DNA of 64,000 bases from Manis javanica. Taxonomy: Eukaryota; Chordata; Mammalia; Pholidota; Manidae. The notes beneath the pieces are model-generated. The model had not been told where the DNA came from. It did not search any database and worked only from the letters and a program-made list of their open reading frames with translations. Where the stretch lies: the NCBI RefSeq assembly GCF_040802235.1, contig NC_133157.1:88956001-89020000 (forward strand), in the 5' to 3' direction. Each line of letters starts with the position of its first letter. The stretch's first letter is position 1. Positions 23,301 to 35,287 of this stretch are shown one piece after another. The translations under genes were made by a program, and so were the position numbers.

Positions 23301-24024
23301 TAAAATCGAAAAAACAAGTGAGTATATGAAATAATCAATAAGCTACCCCTTGAAAAACTAGCTGGAACCTGCTGACAGTTAATCAAGGGCAGCAAAGGGA
23401 TCAGATGGAAAAGTGTTGGAAGGGCCCAGAAGTGGTGTCCTGAGAACAGGAGAAAATACCAACTTAGGAGCAATTCTAGAACCTCAAAGATCTGGCCGCT
23501 AACCAGTACTTTGTACGCAAACAGGAAGTGATTCACTCACCCACGATTCACTTAGGAATAAAATTAATTATCCAAAAGTGAGTAGGAATCCAAAAACGCC
23601 TTTTGAGGCACCCAATCCAGGGCACCCAAGTCCATGTTCTTAAGTCTACGCATTTTGTCTTTCAGTCAGAGGTGACGCCCTTCTCATCCTCATCCTCACG
23701 GCTGGTTTTAGCTCATTTCCTGAACATTTCTAACAAGGCTGCTGTTAGACTCCATGGTCAGAAATCACACACTGGAGCAGAGGAACCCACTCACGGCTCC
23801 AGACTCAGCGGCCGTCAGAACACGGCAGAAGAGAAACCAGATTAAGAGAGCAAGAGAAAAAGAGAACCTCTCCAAGCAAAGCAGGGCCTGGGGCAGGAAG
23901 TGCCTTCCGCGCCTGCGCCGTCTTCTCAGAAGAGGCAGCAAAGGGGCCGGGAGGGGGGAGCTGCGCAGAGACTGTCTAGGAGAGCAGGGTAGGGCCACAC
24001 ACTCTCAAGAATTTGCTCCTTGAA
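23301..24024. other. Unique sequence with a GC-rich patch at 23880-23995
   Basis: The patch contains 'cttccgcgcctgcgccgtct' and GGGGCCGGGAGGGGGG, a small concentration of CpGs and GC boxes. It could be a regulatory element, but no promoter architecture is clear. The rest shows nothing recognisable. Confidence 0.35.
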
Positions 24025-25525
24025 GTTTAACCTTGTTTTATTGTTTTATTTCATTTTTAACAATTTTATTGAGCTATAGTTAATACCCCTTACAATTCAC
24101 CCATTTAAACGGTACAATTCATCGTGTTTTGATATATTCACCTCCTTGTGCCACCAGCCCCACGATCTAATCTTAACAACATTTTTGGCCCCCTAAAGAC
24201 CCCCAACATCCTTTCCATTAGCAGACATTTCCTGCTCTCCTACCCCAAGTCCTAGGCAACCACTAATCTAGTTTCTGTCTCTGTAGATATGCCTCTTCTA
24301 GACATTTCATATAAATGGAACCAACAACATACATAGTCTTTTGTGACTGGCTTCTTTCACTTAGTGTAATGCGCTCAAAACTTATCCAGGCATTGCACTT
24401 ATCTGTTCCTCATTCCTTTTTATTGCCAAATAAAACCCCATTGAATGGATTTATCACCTTTTATTTATCTATTCATTCAGTGATAGAGATTTGGATTGTT
24501 TCTACTTTGGGGCTATTATGAGTAATATGAACACTTGCTTTCAAGTTTTTGTGTGGGTGTGTGTGTTCATTTCTCTTGGATAGGTATGTAGGAGTAGAAT
24601 TGCTGGCGTGTATGGCAACCCTATATTTAACATTTTGAAGAACTGCCAAATCATTTTCCAAGTGGCTGCACCATTTCATGTTCTTTTGAGCAATATAGGC
24701 AGGTTCCAACTTTTCCACATCCTTGCTAACACTTGTTATTGTCTGTCTTTCTGATTAGAGCCATCCTAATGGGTATGAAGTAATATTTCATTGTGGCTTT
24801 GATTTGCATTTCTCTAATGACTGATGATGTTGAGAATCTTTTCATGTGCTTATTGGCTGTTTGTATACCTTCTTTGGAGCATATATTCTTAAATTCTTTG
24901 CTAACTTTTAAATTGGATTGTTTGTCTTTTTATTGTTGAGTTGCAAGAATTCTTTATATGTTTTGGATACAAGTCATATATGTGTCAGCTATATTATCCT
25001 ATCCCACTTTGCAAGTTGTCTTTTCACTTTCTTGATGGCCTTGTTTGCAGCACAAGTTTTAATTGGATGAGGTACAATTTTTGTAGGTTTTCTTTTGTTA
25101 CTTGTGCTTTTCGTGTCATACCTAATACTGTTGTCTAACCCAAAGTCATGAAGTACTTTGTACTCTATGAAGTAACAAAGTACTCCTGTACTTAGTTCAA
25201 AGAGTTTTATAGCTTTAGTTGTTAACATTTATGTCCATGATCCATCCATTTTGAGTTAATTTTTGTGTGTGGTTTGAAGTTGGAGTCCAACTTCCTTCTT
25301 TAGTATGTGGGCATCCAGTTGTCCCAACATCATTTGTGGAAGAGAATATTCTTGCCCCCGCTGAGTTGTCTTGGTATCCAATTGCCCTTAAATGTAATGG
25401 TTTATTTCTGGACTCTCAATTTAATTTCATTAAACTATATGTCTATGCTTATGCCAGTACCTTGCTTCCTTGGTTACTTGTAGTAAGTTATGAAACAGAG
25501 AAATAAGAATCCTCAAAGACTTTTT
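24025..25525 (-). mobile_element. L1 LINE fragment (3' UTR and ORF2 part), reverse
   Basis: Reading on the + strand gives the reverse of an L1M-type 3' UTR (tattgagctatagttaatac, acatttcatataaatggaac) and then reverse ORF2: 'ccatcctaatgggtatgaag', 'tttgatttgcatttctctaa', 'cttttcatgtgcttattggc', 'tccagttgtcccaacatcat', 'tctatgcttatgccagtacc'. ORF2 is broken by many stops and indels. 5' truncated near 25525. Confidence 0.95.
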
Positions 25526-25664
25526 TGGACATTGTATCCAAAAGTTTAAAGAAAATTTGTTACAGAACAATCAAATGAGTGAGTTTCTCTTATCTAGGGA
25601 ATTATGAGGCAATAATTCCCCCAATACTTGAGATTCCAGTGGTTTCGTATGTGCCTTCCAGCCG

Positions 25665-25770
25665 CGTCAGGCATTTATTACTGGGCTGTCATGTGGCAGG
25701 CGCTGTGCTGGGCACACTGTACAAATCTTGGTTTATGGTACAACACCCTGAGGTTCAGAGGGTGAAGTAA
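25665..25770 (-). repeat. MIR-family SINE remnant
   Basis: 'gcatttattactgggctgtc', 'atgtggcaggcgctgtgctg', 'ggcacactgtac', then 'ccctgaggttcagagggtg' follow the reverse MIR order. Confidence 0.6.
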
Positions 25771-25794
25771 GCCTCCTAAGTCTGTGATACCCTT

Positions 25795-26565
25795 TGACAT
25801 GTATATTTGGTCTCTGCCCCTGGCTCTTGACGTTGAGCTCCTAAATTCTTTAACATTTCCTGGGTGATATGAGTGTCTTTTGCTCTAATGAACTGATTCT
25901 TGGTGGGCTTCTGGTCAGTTGAAGGATGAAAGCTGGTCAGTGCAAGGTATGATTAGAAGCTTGGAGTTCCCAGTCCTGTGCCTCATCTTCTGAGGAAAGG
26001 AGAGGGCCTAGAGATTGAGTTTGCGATATATCATGCCTACGTGATGAGGCTGCCATAAAAACCTCTGAGCTATGGGGTGCAGGGAGTTTCTGAGTTGGTA
26101 AACACATCTACATGCCAAGAGAGTGACATAACCGACTCCACATGGACAGAAGCTCCTGGGTTTGGGAACCTTTTGGACCTTGCCTTATGTATGTCTTATC
26201 TGGCTGTTCATCTATATTCATTACAATATCCTTTATAATAAATCAGTAAATGTAAATGTTTCCCTGAGTTCTGCGAGCTGTTATAGAAAATTACTAAACT
26301 TGAGGAGGGGGTCACAGTACCCCCAATTTGTATCCAACTTGGACAAAAGTGTGGGTAACCTGGGCACCCACTGTTTATGACTGGCATCTGAAGTGGCAGC
26401 TGTCTTAAGGGATCAAACCCTTAGCCCAAGGAGCTGACATTCACTTTGGGTGGTTACTGTAAGAACTGAATTAAATTGTAGGATATCCAGTGGGCATCTA
26501 TGGAAAACTGGAGAAATGCTTGGTGTGGAAAACCCACACACGTGATATCAGAAGGGTTGTGAGTA
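25795..26565 (+). mobile_element. ERVL-type LTR, nearly full length
   Basis: It begins with TG and 'tatttggtctctgcccctgg', continues with 'ctaatgaactgattcttgg', 'cagttgaaggatgaaagctg', 'acgtgatgaggctgccataa', a poly(A) signal AATAAA at 26237-26242, then 'gtttccctgagttctgcgag' and 'cttgaggagggggtcacag'. This is a common ancient mammalian ERVL-class LTR. No internal viral genes flank it, so it looks like a solo LTR. The 3' end is approximate and the family name is uncertain. Confidence 0.8.
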
Positions 26566-26734
26566 GAGGAACGGTTTCTGTGTAGGTCATGCAGCCGAGA
26601 AACATGGAGCTGGAGTCAGAAGCCTGTTTGTCTGACTCTAAACCTACACTCTTGGGCTGCTTTCCAGTGGACCGATACTGACCACCAGCAGTCATTGAGA
26701 GAGGCAAGATAGCATTCCACTGCTCAAAACTGTT
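26566..26734. other. Short unique spacer
   Basis: Nothing recognised between the LTR and the next L1 piece. Confidence 0.3.
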
Positions 26735-26965
26735 AAACATTATTTTATTATAGCAAAATTTACATGACATAAAATTTACCATTTTTATCATTTTGAAGTA
26801 CAACTCAGTGGCATTAAGTACATTCACATTGTTTGACAACCATTACCATCATGCATCTGCAGAATATTTTCATCTTCTCAAACTGAAATAATTTCTACTG
26901 ACTTTCCATTATCTTCTCCCCCAAGACCCTGACAACCACCATTAATTCCCACCCCCAACATGAAT
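26735..26965 (-). mobile_element. L1 LINE 3' UTR fragment, reverse
   Basis: 'aaaatttacatgacataaaa', 'atttaccatttttatcattt', 'cagtggcattaagtacattc', 'acaaccattaccatcatgca' is the reverse of a common L1M 3' UTR. It is related to the fragment at 30690-31072. Confidence 0.9.
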
Positions 26966-26969
26966 AATA

Positions 26970-27095
26970 CTTACTGAATATTCCCCATATTTATTGAGAG
27001 CTTCCTGTGAGCCAACCGTAGGAGATAATATTAACCCTCCCCCACAAATTCCTGCCCTCATAGAGCTTATATCTAGTAAAATAAACATCAGAAAT
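26970..27095. repeat. MIR/L2-like remnant
   Basis: 'tattgagagcttcctgtgag' and 'ctgccctcatagagcttata' recall phrases from MIR/L2-family sequences (attgagcacctactatgtg, ccctcatggagcttac). Orientation is unclear. Confidence 0.35.
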
Positions 27096-27099
27096 TATA

Positions 27100-28520
27100 G
27101 GAAATTTTATCCTTTATTTGCAAATGATATTATATATTTAGAAAACTAAGGCTTTTGCTAAAATAAATAATAGAATTAAAATATTTAAGGAGGTGGCTAG
27201 AAGAAAAATTAATATACAAAAATTAACCGTATCTTCTCTTTTATAGTAGCAACTACTTTTGCTATGGGAATGAGAGAGAATACTGCCCAAAACATAAAAT
27301 CCTTAGAAAGAATTTTATGGAAAAGGTTAAGACACACTCTAAGAAAGCTATAAAATATCTTTGTAGGATGTCAGTCAATTCTCATATAAAGGAAGACAGC
27401 ACATATTTCTGATGAGGAATATCTAAGTCTTAAAGATACAAATCTTTGACAAATGTATATCTATATTTTATACATAACCAGATTTTGTACATATACAAAT
27501 TATTTATATTGTTATTTATACTGTTTTTTATACTGTTTAATATACTGACCACAGTAATCAGTTTTATATGTTTATTTTATCACAGATGTGATGCAATTCC
27601 AAATATAATCCCAATGAATTGTATTTGAATTGGAAGACATTATTTTAAATGTCCTAAAGAAAAAGAATACACAAGAATTGCTAAGAAAACTTTAGGAAAA
27701 AGTATAGTACTGGCAGCTTGCTTTACTGGCTGGTAAAGCTTACTAGAAAGTTACAGTGACCAAACGGAATAGAATTGATGGGAAAAATGAAACAGATTAG
27801 TAAACTAGCACTAGGTCTCAACACATATGGAAAATTAATATATGATAAAGGATACATTTTAATGGAGTGGGACATATTGGCCTTGCAAAAACAAACAAGC
27901 AAACCTGTTAAATGAATGAAGTATTAGGAGGGTTTGCAAAACGGGCTCTCCATCCATTGCTGAGGGCAATGTGAACTAGCTATAAAATATATAAACTAGC
28001 TCTAAAAAGTCATCTGAGAGTATTTATTAAGATAAAAATGTTTATGTCTTTGTGTTAGCCTTCCTTCCTTTTAGGGACTATTCTTCAGAAACAAGAGTGC
28101 CAATAGATAAGGATATAATTACTGTTTCTGTGGCAAAATACTGGAAATGAGATGAATCCATCTGCAGGAGAATGGCTGGCCAAACTCTAATACAGTCATA
28201 ACAGGGAATGTTGGGATATCATGAGCTCTTTAAGAACTGGGTGGAATTATATATCTCTGTATCCAAGAAAAAACCACTATGAATTGTTAAGGGAAGAAAA
28301 TAAGTTTCAAAATAATACCTGTGAGATGACTCATTTCTCTGTGAAGGTAGGGAAGCCAGCCACATAGATCTGTGCCTATGTTTGACAATATGCTAGCCAG
28401 GACCGGTGGGTGCCTCTGGGCTGGGAATGAGGGTGGGGAGATGAGTCATTTATTCCTGATCCCTTATTCATGTGCTTTCTATGACTTGTTACAATCAGCA
28501 CACCTACTTTAATCATTTAA
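27100..28520 (+). mobile_element. Ancient L1 LINE fragment (ORF2 part and 3' UTR), forward
   Basis: 'aaatgatattatatatttag', 'ttaatatacaaaaattaacc' and 'gatgcaattccaaatataat' with 'cccaatgaa' match the ORF2 reverse-transcriptase C-terminal side. Then 'agtactggcagc', 'cagattagtaaa' and a diverged 3' UTR up to about 28520 follow. It is strongly decayed, with no usable frame. Confidence 0.8.
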
Positions 28521-28719
28521 TAAAATCTAGTAAGGACCTCTCCACATGCACCTCAAACAAACAAAAAACTCAGTTCTCTGGAAAGTGAACTCAGGGGGCT
28601 GAAAGTCCCCTGCCTCTGGTGGCTGTGAGCAGGAGCCTGGGGGTGAGCAGGCGACTGGAGGGGATGCAGGTCTGCACTTTGTGCTGGAGCCAGAGATCTG
28701 GCTTGAGGGTGACAGACCC

Positions 28720-29545
28720 CATGCATTTTCACTTGTATTAACTTTTACATTTTATGTAGTTTTAGAGTTTCAGAAATGCTGCAAAAATGTATCGGAGCAC
28801 TGTGTAACCTTCAACTGGCTTCCTGTGATCTCAACATCTTATGTAACTGTGGCATCTGTTGAGATTGAGAAATAGCATCAGCACCATGCTGTTAACTGAG
28901 CTACAAATTTTGGTCCAATCTCACCGTTTCCCCAAGTGGCATTTAGCTCTTTCTCCTGAATCCCTACGAATCTGTGACAGGCTCTCCATCTCCTTGTCCT
29001 TCTTGACCCTGGTACTTTGGAAGAGCCCTGGTCAGATGTTTTATGGAATGTCCCTCAGTTTCGGTTTGTCAGACATTTTCTTGTGATTAGATGGAGAGGT
29101 GACCTGGGCAGTGGCATCCATGTGAGTTATTAGCCTGGTCATTTGGTTAGGGTAGTGTCTGCTGGATTTCTTAGTGAGGAAATGGCAAATACTATACACC
29201 AATTGTTATAAGGTTATAGGAAATAAAACATATAATAAGAAATTATCAGGTAAATGTAAATAGGAAACAGTTGACTTATCATTTTTTCTTCTGTGATTGA
29301 TAAATATCTTGGAGGAGATACATCGAGACTGTTGCAAAGGTCCTTGTTCTCCACAGTCGGTGGGCCTTGTCTACAGCTGTGATTACCACCTTGCTCGCCT
29401 CATGATGATTTTGTATCTTCCTCATTTCTTCTGCATCTCTTAGTTGAATTTTTTTGAATCTCTTCTCCCATTTAGTTATTTATTCTATTATTTATTTATA
29501 ACAGTTGGGACTCATGTATATTTATTTTACTCTGTGTGACCCAGA
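28720..29545 (-). mobile_element. L1 LINE 3' UTR fragment (older L1M type), reverse
   Basis: The + strand reads 'agtttcagaaatgctgcaaa', 'atctcaacatcttatgtaac', 'tccaatctcaccgtttcccc', 'ctacgaatctgtgacaggct', 'tggaatgtccctcagtttcg', 'gattgataaatatcttggag', 'ttatttattctattatttat'. These follow the reverse of an L1M 3' UTR over about 800 bp with small gaps. Confidence 0.85.
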
Positions 29546-30503
29546 CATCTTAGGACCTTTGCAGTAGGGATTCCTGAATGATCTTCTAGTAAGGAAAGAA
29601 CATGTGAGTGATATGTTACATCAGGTTTATAGCAACATACCTCATCATGATGAAAATACAAAACTTTCTTTTAAATAATAAGGATAACTTTAAAATTATG
29701 AAAAATTCCTTGTCATAACTTTTTAACATAGCCTGTCATATCCCATCTAAGGGGAATCTATTCCAGGTCTTAGGCAAATAACCATCCAACTAGACTTTAC
29801 CCTGGAGGGCTTAAGAAAACCTTGAAAATGACAAATGGGTTCTTTTCCTACCGAGCAGAAAACAACAAGGTGAGGGGCACACTTGGTCCTGCTCAGCCCC
29901 TGGAGTGGCAGTGCAGAGCCAGGAAGGAGTGTGGGCTGTGGGGTCAGGTGGTGACGCTCCTGCAGGGCCCTGTGCCCTCCTGCAAGGTGGGTGGCAGAGC
30001 AGCGACTGCTGTGGGTCGTGAGATCAGCTGAGTCTTACTGCCGAGGACGCACCCAGGAGAGCACTCCGTAAGTGACAAGGGCCCAGCGAGGGGCGGCTGT
30101 CAATTCCTCTATGGGCGTGATTCCCACCTAGGCTGCTGGGTCTGTGGCCTTCTCGTGTCCCCCCACCCTGGGGTTACCTTGGCCCGTCCGCCTGCGCTGC
30201 CCCCTTCCTTCCTGTACTCCAGTGCTGAGTGACCGTGTGTACTATGTGGGGCTAGTGGAAGGACACAGGCAGGCGAGATGGGTCTCCTCTCTCCCAGGGG
30301 CCACAGTCCAGCTAGGTGGCCACTTGCCGTTTGGTATTTTATGTTGTTAACACACAGAAGTCTCCCCATGTGACCAGAGGCCCCTTGGAGCTATGGTGGG
30401 ATTTTACCCTATGTGTATTTTTTAATATTTTGAAACCTGTCCCTGCACCTTACACAGAGCTGGTCACTAAGTGTTTGTAATTGAGTAATTGGTTCCCTCT
30501 GGC
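29546..30503. other. Unique sequence, nothing recognised
   Basis: AT-rich to 29.85 kb, then a GC-rich island to 30.35 kb. No element or coding family is recognised. Confidence 0.4.
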
Positions 30504-30689
30504 CCAGTGCTGTTCAAGAGATACAAACAAGCCACAATCATTTTAAACATTCTTGTAGAAAATCTATAAAATTATGGTATGTATAAGTACATACTAAATA
30601 AAATTTAATTTAAACATATAAAAACACTCTAGTAGAAAAAATATACATGTAAAAAAATAAATAGGTGAAATTAATTTAAAAAATTTTGT
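30504..30689 (+). mobile_element. hAT-type MER element, left part (interrupted)
   Basis: 'cagtgctgttcaagagatac' corresponds to the terminal 'cagcgctgtccaatagaaat', and 'ataggtgaaattaatttaaa' is the internal part. The element resumes at about 31073 after an L1 insertion. The family resembles MER3/MER33. A second copy lies at 40840. Confidence 0.7.
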
Positions 30690-31072
30690 TGTACTTTTTT
30701 AACCATTTTCAGTGAATAGCTCAATAGCATTAATTGTTTTCCCGCTGCAGCCATCACCACCATCCCTCTGCAGAGCTTTTTCTCTTTCTGAAACTCTGTT
30801 CCTGGTAAATAATAACTCTCCCTATCTGCTTCCTGCTTCGGCTACCCACCTCTAGTCTGCTGTCTGTCTGGAGGAGTGTGGCGACGCTGTCATGCAGGAG
30901 GAATCATACAATATATGTCCTTCTGTGACTGGCTCATCTCACTGAGCATTATGTCCTCACAGTTCATCTGTGTTTAGCAGGTGTCAGGACTTCCTCCCCT
31001 TTTAAGGCCTAATCATATCCCATTGTATAAATATACTGTATTTTCTTCATTCATCAGTTGATGTGAAGTTGA
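30690..31072 (-). mobile_element. L1 3' UTR fragment nested in the hAT element
   Basis: 'ttttttaaccattttcagtg', 'gcagccatcaccaccatccc', 'ctgaaactctgttcctgg', 'aggaatcatacaatatatgt', 'cccattgtataaatatactg' are the reverse of an L1M 3' UTR. It splits a hAT element, so the L1 inserted later. Confidence 0.85.
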
Positions 31073-31266
31073 TTTTAATATATTTACCCCCACCCATGCC
31101 ACATAGTCATTTCAACATGTATCAATGTAAGTATTGTTAATGATGTGTTTTACGATGTTTGTTTTGCACTCTTTTTGGGGGCCAGTGTACACTGTACCCC
31201 CGGAGGACATCCCATTCAGGTGCACGTGGCCACATGTGGCTGGCAGCGGCAGCATGGCACCGAGAG
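31073..31266 (+). mobile_element. hAT-type MER element, right part
   Basis: 'atttcaacatgtatcaatgt', 'aagtattgttaatgatgtgt', 'tttacgatgtttg' and 'gtggccacatgtggctggc' continue the element begun at 30504 and reach its terminal region (ccacatgtggctagtggcta). Confidence 0.7.
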
Positions 31267-31786
31267 TCTGGGTTCCCCCAGCGCAGCGCTACCTCCAGGA
31301 AGCTACATCAGCATCCTAACGGGAGGGTGCAGTTGCCTGGTGGGCAGCCCCCTATATGGCTTCTAGAATGTGGCAGAGGTGGTCAGGATGGATCCACAGC
31401 CACCTCCACTCGGTCCTTCCCTGGTGCAGAGGCTGGGGGTCTGACACCTCACTGCCAGGTGCTGAGCCCTGGGGGTTCCAGAGGCCTCCTCCCAGCACTG
31501 GGTGGGGGCAGGAGGGAGGCGGACTGTTCTGCTGTCTGTTGGCGAGGGCTGCCTTGTCTGTCTGTCCTGCTACTGTGGGTGGTGACCCGTGCGTGTGTCT
31601 GGGAGCAGGCAGCGGCCCTGGTGCTTCCACACAGGGCAGTGAACTCGGGCTCTCACTGCAGGGTGGCTCTCATAGGCTAGGCTGTGCCTTGCTTCTGGAA
31701 GGCTATCCCACCAGCCCTGACCAGCATCCACCCCTACCTGAGTGGCTCAAGTGACTTCTGCTCTTTGCAACAGGGACAGACTTGGA
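31267..31786. other. GC-rich unique sequence
   Basis: No gene is recognised. Open frames up to 173 codons start inside the hAT remnant, which argues against them being genes. Confidence 0.4.
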
Positions 31787-32085
31787 TACTGTTAAGGGCT
31801 GAATGTTTGTGTCCCCAAATTCATAAGCGGACACCCTACTCCCCCGCCCCATAGTGTGACGGTGTTGGGAGGTGGTAGCCTCTGGAGGTAATGAGACCGG
31901 GTGAGGTCCCGAAGGAGGAGGCCCCATGATGGGCCCAGCACCCTTCAAGGAGTTAGGAGCGCTCACTTCCCCTTCCGCCTGACCTTGGTCTCCGGCCTCC
32001 AGACTGGTGAGAAATGCCCTCTGTTTATAAGCCCCTCAGTCTGAGACACCTTGTTATCACAGCCCCAGCAAAGTAAGGCAGGATC
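31787..32085 (+). mobile_element. MaLR LTR (MLT1/MST type), internally deleted
   Basis: It starts 'actgttaagggctgaatgtt', 'tgtgtccccaaattcataag', 'agtgtgacggtgttgggagg' and ends 'ctccagactggtgagaaatg', 'ttataagcccctcagtctg', 'ccagcaaagtaaggca', in MaLR order. The middle is shortened. Confidence 0.85.
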
Positions 32086-32898
32086 TTCTGCGACATTAAG
32101 GCCTACCCTGCCTCCAGAGGCACAGCCCCTTCACCTCCTGAGACACTGGCTTCACGGGCAAACCTGCCCACTTTGTCCCATGACCCGTGGGCAGCACTGA
32201 CAAACTCTGCCTGCCTTGTGCAGGACGCCTCTGTCACTGCAGAGATAATACATGAAGGACTCAAATGTCTGTCTGACTTTCTGCAGGCAGCTTCTCTGAT
32301 TACAGAATGTACTGAATATTAGATCCTAATCAAATTTTATAATAATTTCAAGAGAGAGAAGAGCTTAGGAAGAGTCTATAACTCATGCCAACCTGGAAAA
32401 TTGATGAAATCGGTGGAAAGAAAGTCAATTATAGCTTTACAAGGATAATATTATGAAGATATTTAAAGGACAATTTCCTCTATAGATTATAAAGCAATTT
32501 AGGAAACTGATTCATAAATATTTTAAGAACAAATTTTTTCTTTAAGAAGAAAAGTTAGCCTGTGTCTCCGATTCCCCAACTGACAATCACATAATTGAAT
32601 GTCTCGGTATTTTATTTAAACGTGATGCACATATGTCAGACCTAAGTGTCTGAAGCTCATGTTACAGAGTCTCTTGAGAGATAAGCATATTCTAAACAGT
32701 CCCACTAATGTAATATTTATGCTAATGCAAACTCTATAAAGGCAGCTGGAGCATCCTTTTGGACACTGTGAGGGATCATCAGCATAGCTGTACTTGATAG
32801 AGTTGTAGTGGTTTTTGTAAACTAAGAAACTTTGTGAGACTTAGGTTGGATTATAGGAATTAGATACTCTATGCCATGCACTATGCCCCAAACATGTA
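32086..32898. promoter_or_regulatory. AT-rich repeat-free stretch with POU-like motifs
   Basis: From about 32230 to 32830 there is AT-rich sequence in which I recognise no transposon, although both sides are repeat-dense. It contains ATGCTAATGCAAA at about 32719-32731, which combines two octamer/POU-like half-sites, and several TAAT/ATTA motifs. A regulatory role is only an inference. Confidence 0.25.
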
Positions 32899-33185
32899 AA
32901 AACACACACACAAGTATGCATGTAGGCATATGCATTTGCACAAACATGTAGACACAAATTCATGCACACACATACACAAGACACGAACATTAGTGCACAT
33001 TTATATACATGGGCACATATGTACACATAAGCCAATGTACATGCCAAGTGCACATACATAAGCACACATACACATAAGGCATGAGCATGCACATACATTT
33101 ATATACATACACATTCATGTACACACACAAACACATTCATTAGCATATATACATGAAGACATGAACATGCACACATACACCGTGT
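32899..33185. repeat. Degenerate CA/TA-rich alternating tract
   Basis: About 285 bp consist of CACACA, ACATAC, ATGTAC and ATATAC words with few other motifs, a decayed (CA)n/(CATA)n array. The valine/cysteine/histidine-rich reverse frame here is a translation of the repeat. Confidence 0.85.
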
Positions 33186-33378
33186 AGTGTGATGAATGTG
33201 GGCCTGTATTCCATATATCTCTACATAGCTGCATTTTAAGACTAATGTCTACATGAGTGCTCATGTTGTTGGCTTATGAATGCTGATGATAGAAGTTTCT
33301 AGGCTTCAACTTGGAATGTGAGGCTGGTCACGAGGACAGGCCATGATTAGCCACAGCTCTGAGCACTGTGTGCACATT
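33186..33378. other. Short unique spacer
   Basis: Nothing recognised. Confidence 0.3.
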
Positions 33379-33545
33379 TCAGTCATCCCAGCAGCCCCAT
33401 AAAATGGATGCTACTTTGTCATGTCACTGCTAAGGACATGCAATTGGGAGAGGCTCTGTAGCATGCTCCAGGCCACACAGGGAGGTAGATGTCAGCTCTG
33501 AGTCCCAAATGTATTTACTGAGGCTTCTTCAGAGCCTTGACCCTG
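33379..33545 (-). repeat. MIR SINE
   Basis: In reverse orientation: 'cagcagccccataaaatgga', 'gctactttgtc', 'aattgggagaggctctg', 'tccaggccacacagggagg' and 'gatgtcagctctgagtccca' correspond to the MIR core and flanks. Confidence 0.7.
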
Positions 33546-34829
33546 GGAGTCTGTGGCTTTATCCTTAGAGCCAGGACACAGGTCTCAGCCTCACAGGCAG
33601 AGTCCTGGGGACAGGCCTGTGGCTCTATCATTTACTTTTGTTACATTCTCCACTTTACACAAGAGCTGCCTGGGATATACCTGTGAGACCAAATTTTCAC
33701 CTGGGAACATACTGCCTGGGAGTTGGCACAGGTTGTCCCATGGGCTGTAGAGCTGGATCCCAGCCTGGCCTGTGCTCAGGTGTGAGTGTATTTGTGCTTC
33801 ACTCCTTTGTTTAGGCTGGGGATCTGGTTAGGAATCTGCTTAGCAGAAAGCCTGTATTTTCAATGGTACCAGAAGAGTCCACAGAATAAAGAATGTAAAA
33901 CAGAGTGCAGGACAGAAAAACACACAGTGCTGCAGTCGGTGTATTGCAGAGCCCAAACAGACTCATTTGAAGACTAGTGTAACCCTATACATTTCTGAAG
34001 AAGGAATGACTGATTTTTCTCTTCAAACATTTTGATACAGAATTATGGTGACCAGTTGAGCTCACACGTCTACTGCCATTTCAGCTCCAATTTCCACAAA
34101 ATGAAAACAAAAGAAAATGGAAAAGAATACATCCTTAATAATTCAGGAAAACAACTGAGTTCCATGAGCATGGGACAGCTTTGTATTAATTTCTGAAGGA
34201 CAGAATGTGGGCAGACAGGATCAGATCCTATGGAAAAATTAAATCAGAGCAAAACAAACTATGAAAGTAGGAGGGCTTGGGGAGCTCAGGTCCATGGTCA
34301 ATGAAATGTGAAACAGTGGGCAAATTATAGACATTTTAAACACCAAGGCCTCAGAAAATGGAGGATTATTTATAAAAAAAGTGTACACCAGCTAAGTAAA
34401 AATAAATACAGGAAGACTATGCAAAGAGTGATAAGCAAAAATGAATAAAGATGCCTAATGGTCACAGGATGGCTGCCACAGCTCTTGATCTTACACTAGC
34501 ATCCCAAGCAGGAGTAAAGATATCAGTAAAGATATATGCTGGCCTAGATTTCATCACTACTCATCTCTTTGTCTGGGTATATTGCTACATCTCCCAAAAA
34601 ATCAGAGTTATGTGGGCAAACAGAGCTGAGTGGCTGGGTGCACATTTTACTGTATCTGCATGGCAGAAACACAAAAATGAAGAAGTATATAGAAGATTGG
34701 AATAGCATAATTAATAGCCTTATTACATGTGGATATAAATTTATGCATGTGGACATATTTCTTTTATGCCAACAGAGACCACTCTTTTTTTCTAAACACA
34801 AATGGTACATTCACAAAAATTGTTAAAGT
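33546..34829. other. Mostly unrecognised sequence, possibly LINE-derived at its end
   Basis: No gene is recognised. From about 34080 the sequence becomes A-rich on the + strand, as in LINE coding strands, and leads into a clearer L1 match at 34830, so part of it may be the same element. Confidence 0.35.
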
Positions 34830-35187
34830 AGAACACAAAGAAAATCTTAATGAATTCCAAAATGCAGAAATTATATAGGCCACATTCTCTGAATGGGCAG
34901 AAAAAAAAATTAGGCACTGTCATCAAAACACTGGTAACACAGTTGTCTTTCAAGATTTGAAAACATCCTCTAAAATAAGAAGGAAATAAAAACTAAATTT
35001 ATGAGCTAGAGATTTAGAAATTAATATCCATGAAGTACCAGACCACAAAGGACATGGCCAAAGCAACTATCACAGGGAAATTTGTAGCTCTCAATCCCAC
35101 TCTTAGAAAATAGGACAGAAAAAGAATAATAAACTCAAGGACAGCAAAAGTGAGAAAATAAAATAAATAAAACTCAATAAAATGTGT
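34830..35187 (+). mobile_element. L1 LINE ORF2 fragment (middle part)
   Basis: 'tatataggccacattctctg', 'gccaaagcaactatcacagg' with 'gaaatttgtagctctcaat' follow the ORF2 sequence between the endonuclease and reverse-transcriptase regions. Stops and indels abound. Confidence 0.65.
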
Positions 35188-35287
35188 GTCACCTCATGGC
35201 AGTGGGAAAGCAGATGGAACTTCAGTTCATGCCTCTCTTTTGTTTGTTTTTTGACCAAGTAAACCTGCAACACTGTCAACATATCAA
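35188..35287 (+). repeat. Unclassified repeat, copy A
   Basis: About 100 bp resemble 36909-37010 in the same orientation: shared GTCACCT start, CCTCTCTTTTGTT, RAATAAACCTG-like core (here AAGTAAACCTG) and AACATATCAA end. It sits between two L1 ORF2 pieces. Family unknown. Confidence 0.55.

Noticed and set aside
32841..33098. Valine/cysteine-rich 85-codon reverse frame
   Set aside because: Translation of the CA/TA-rich tract.
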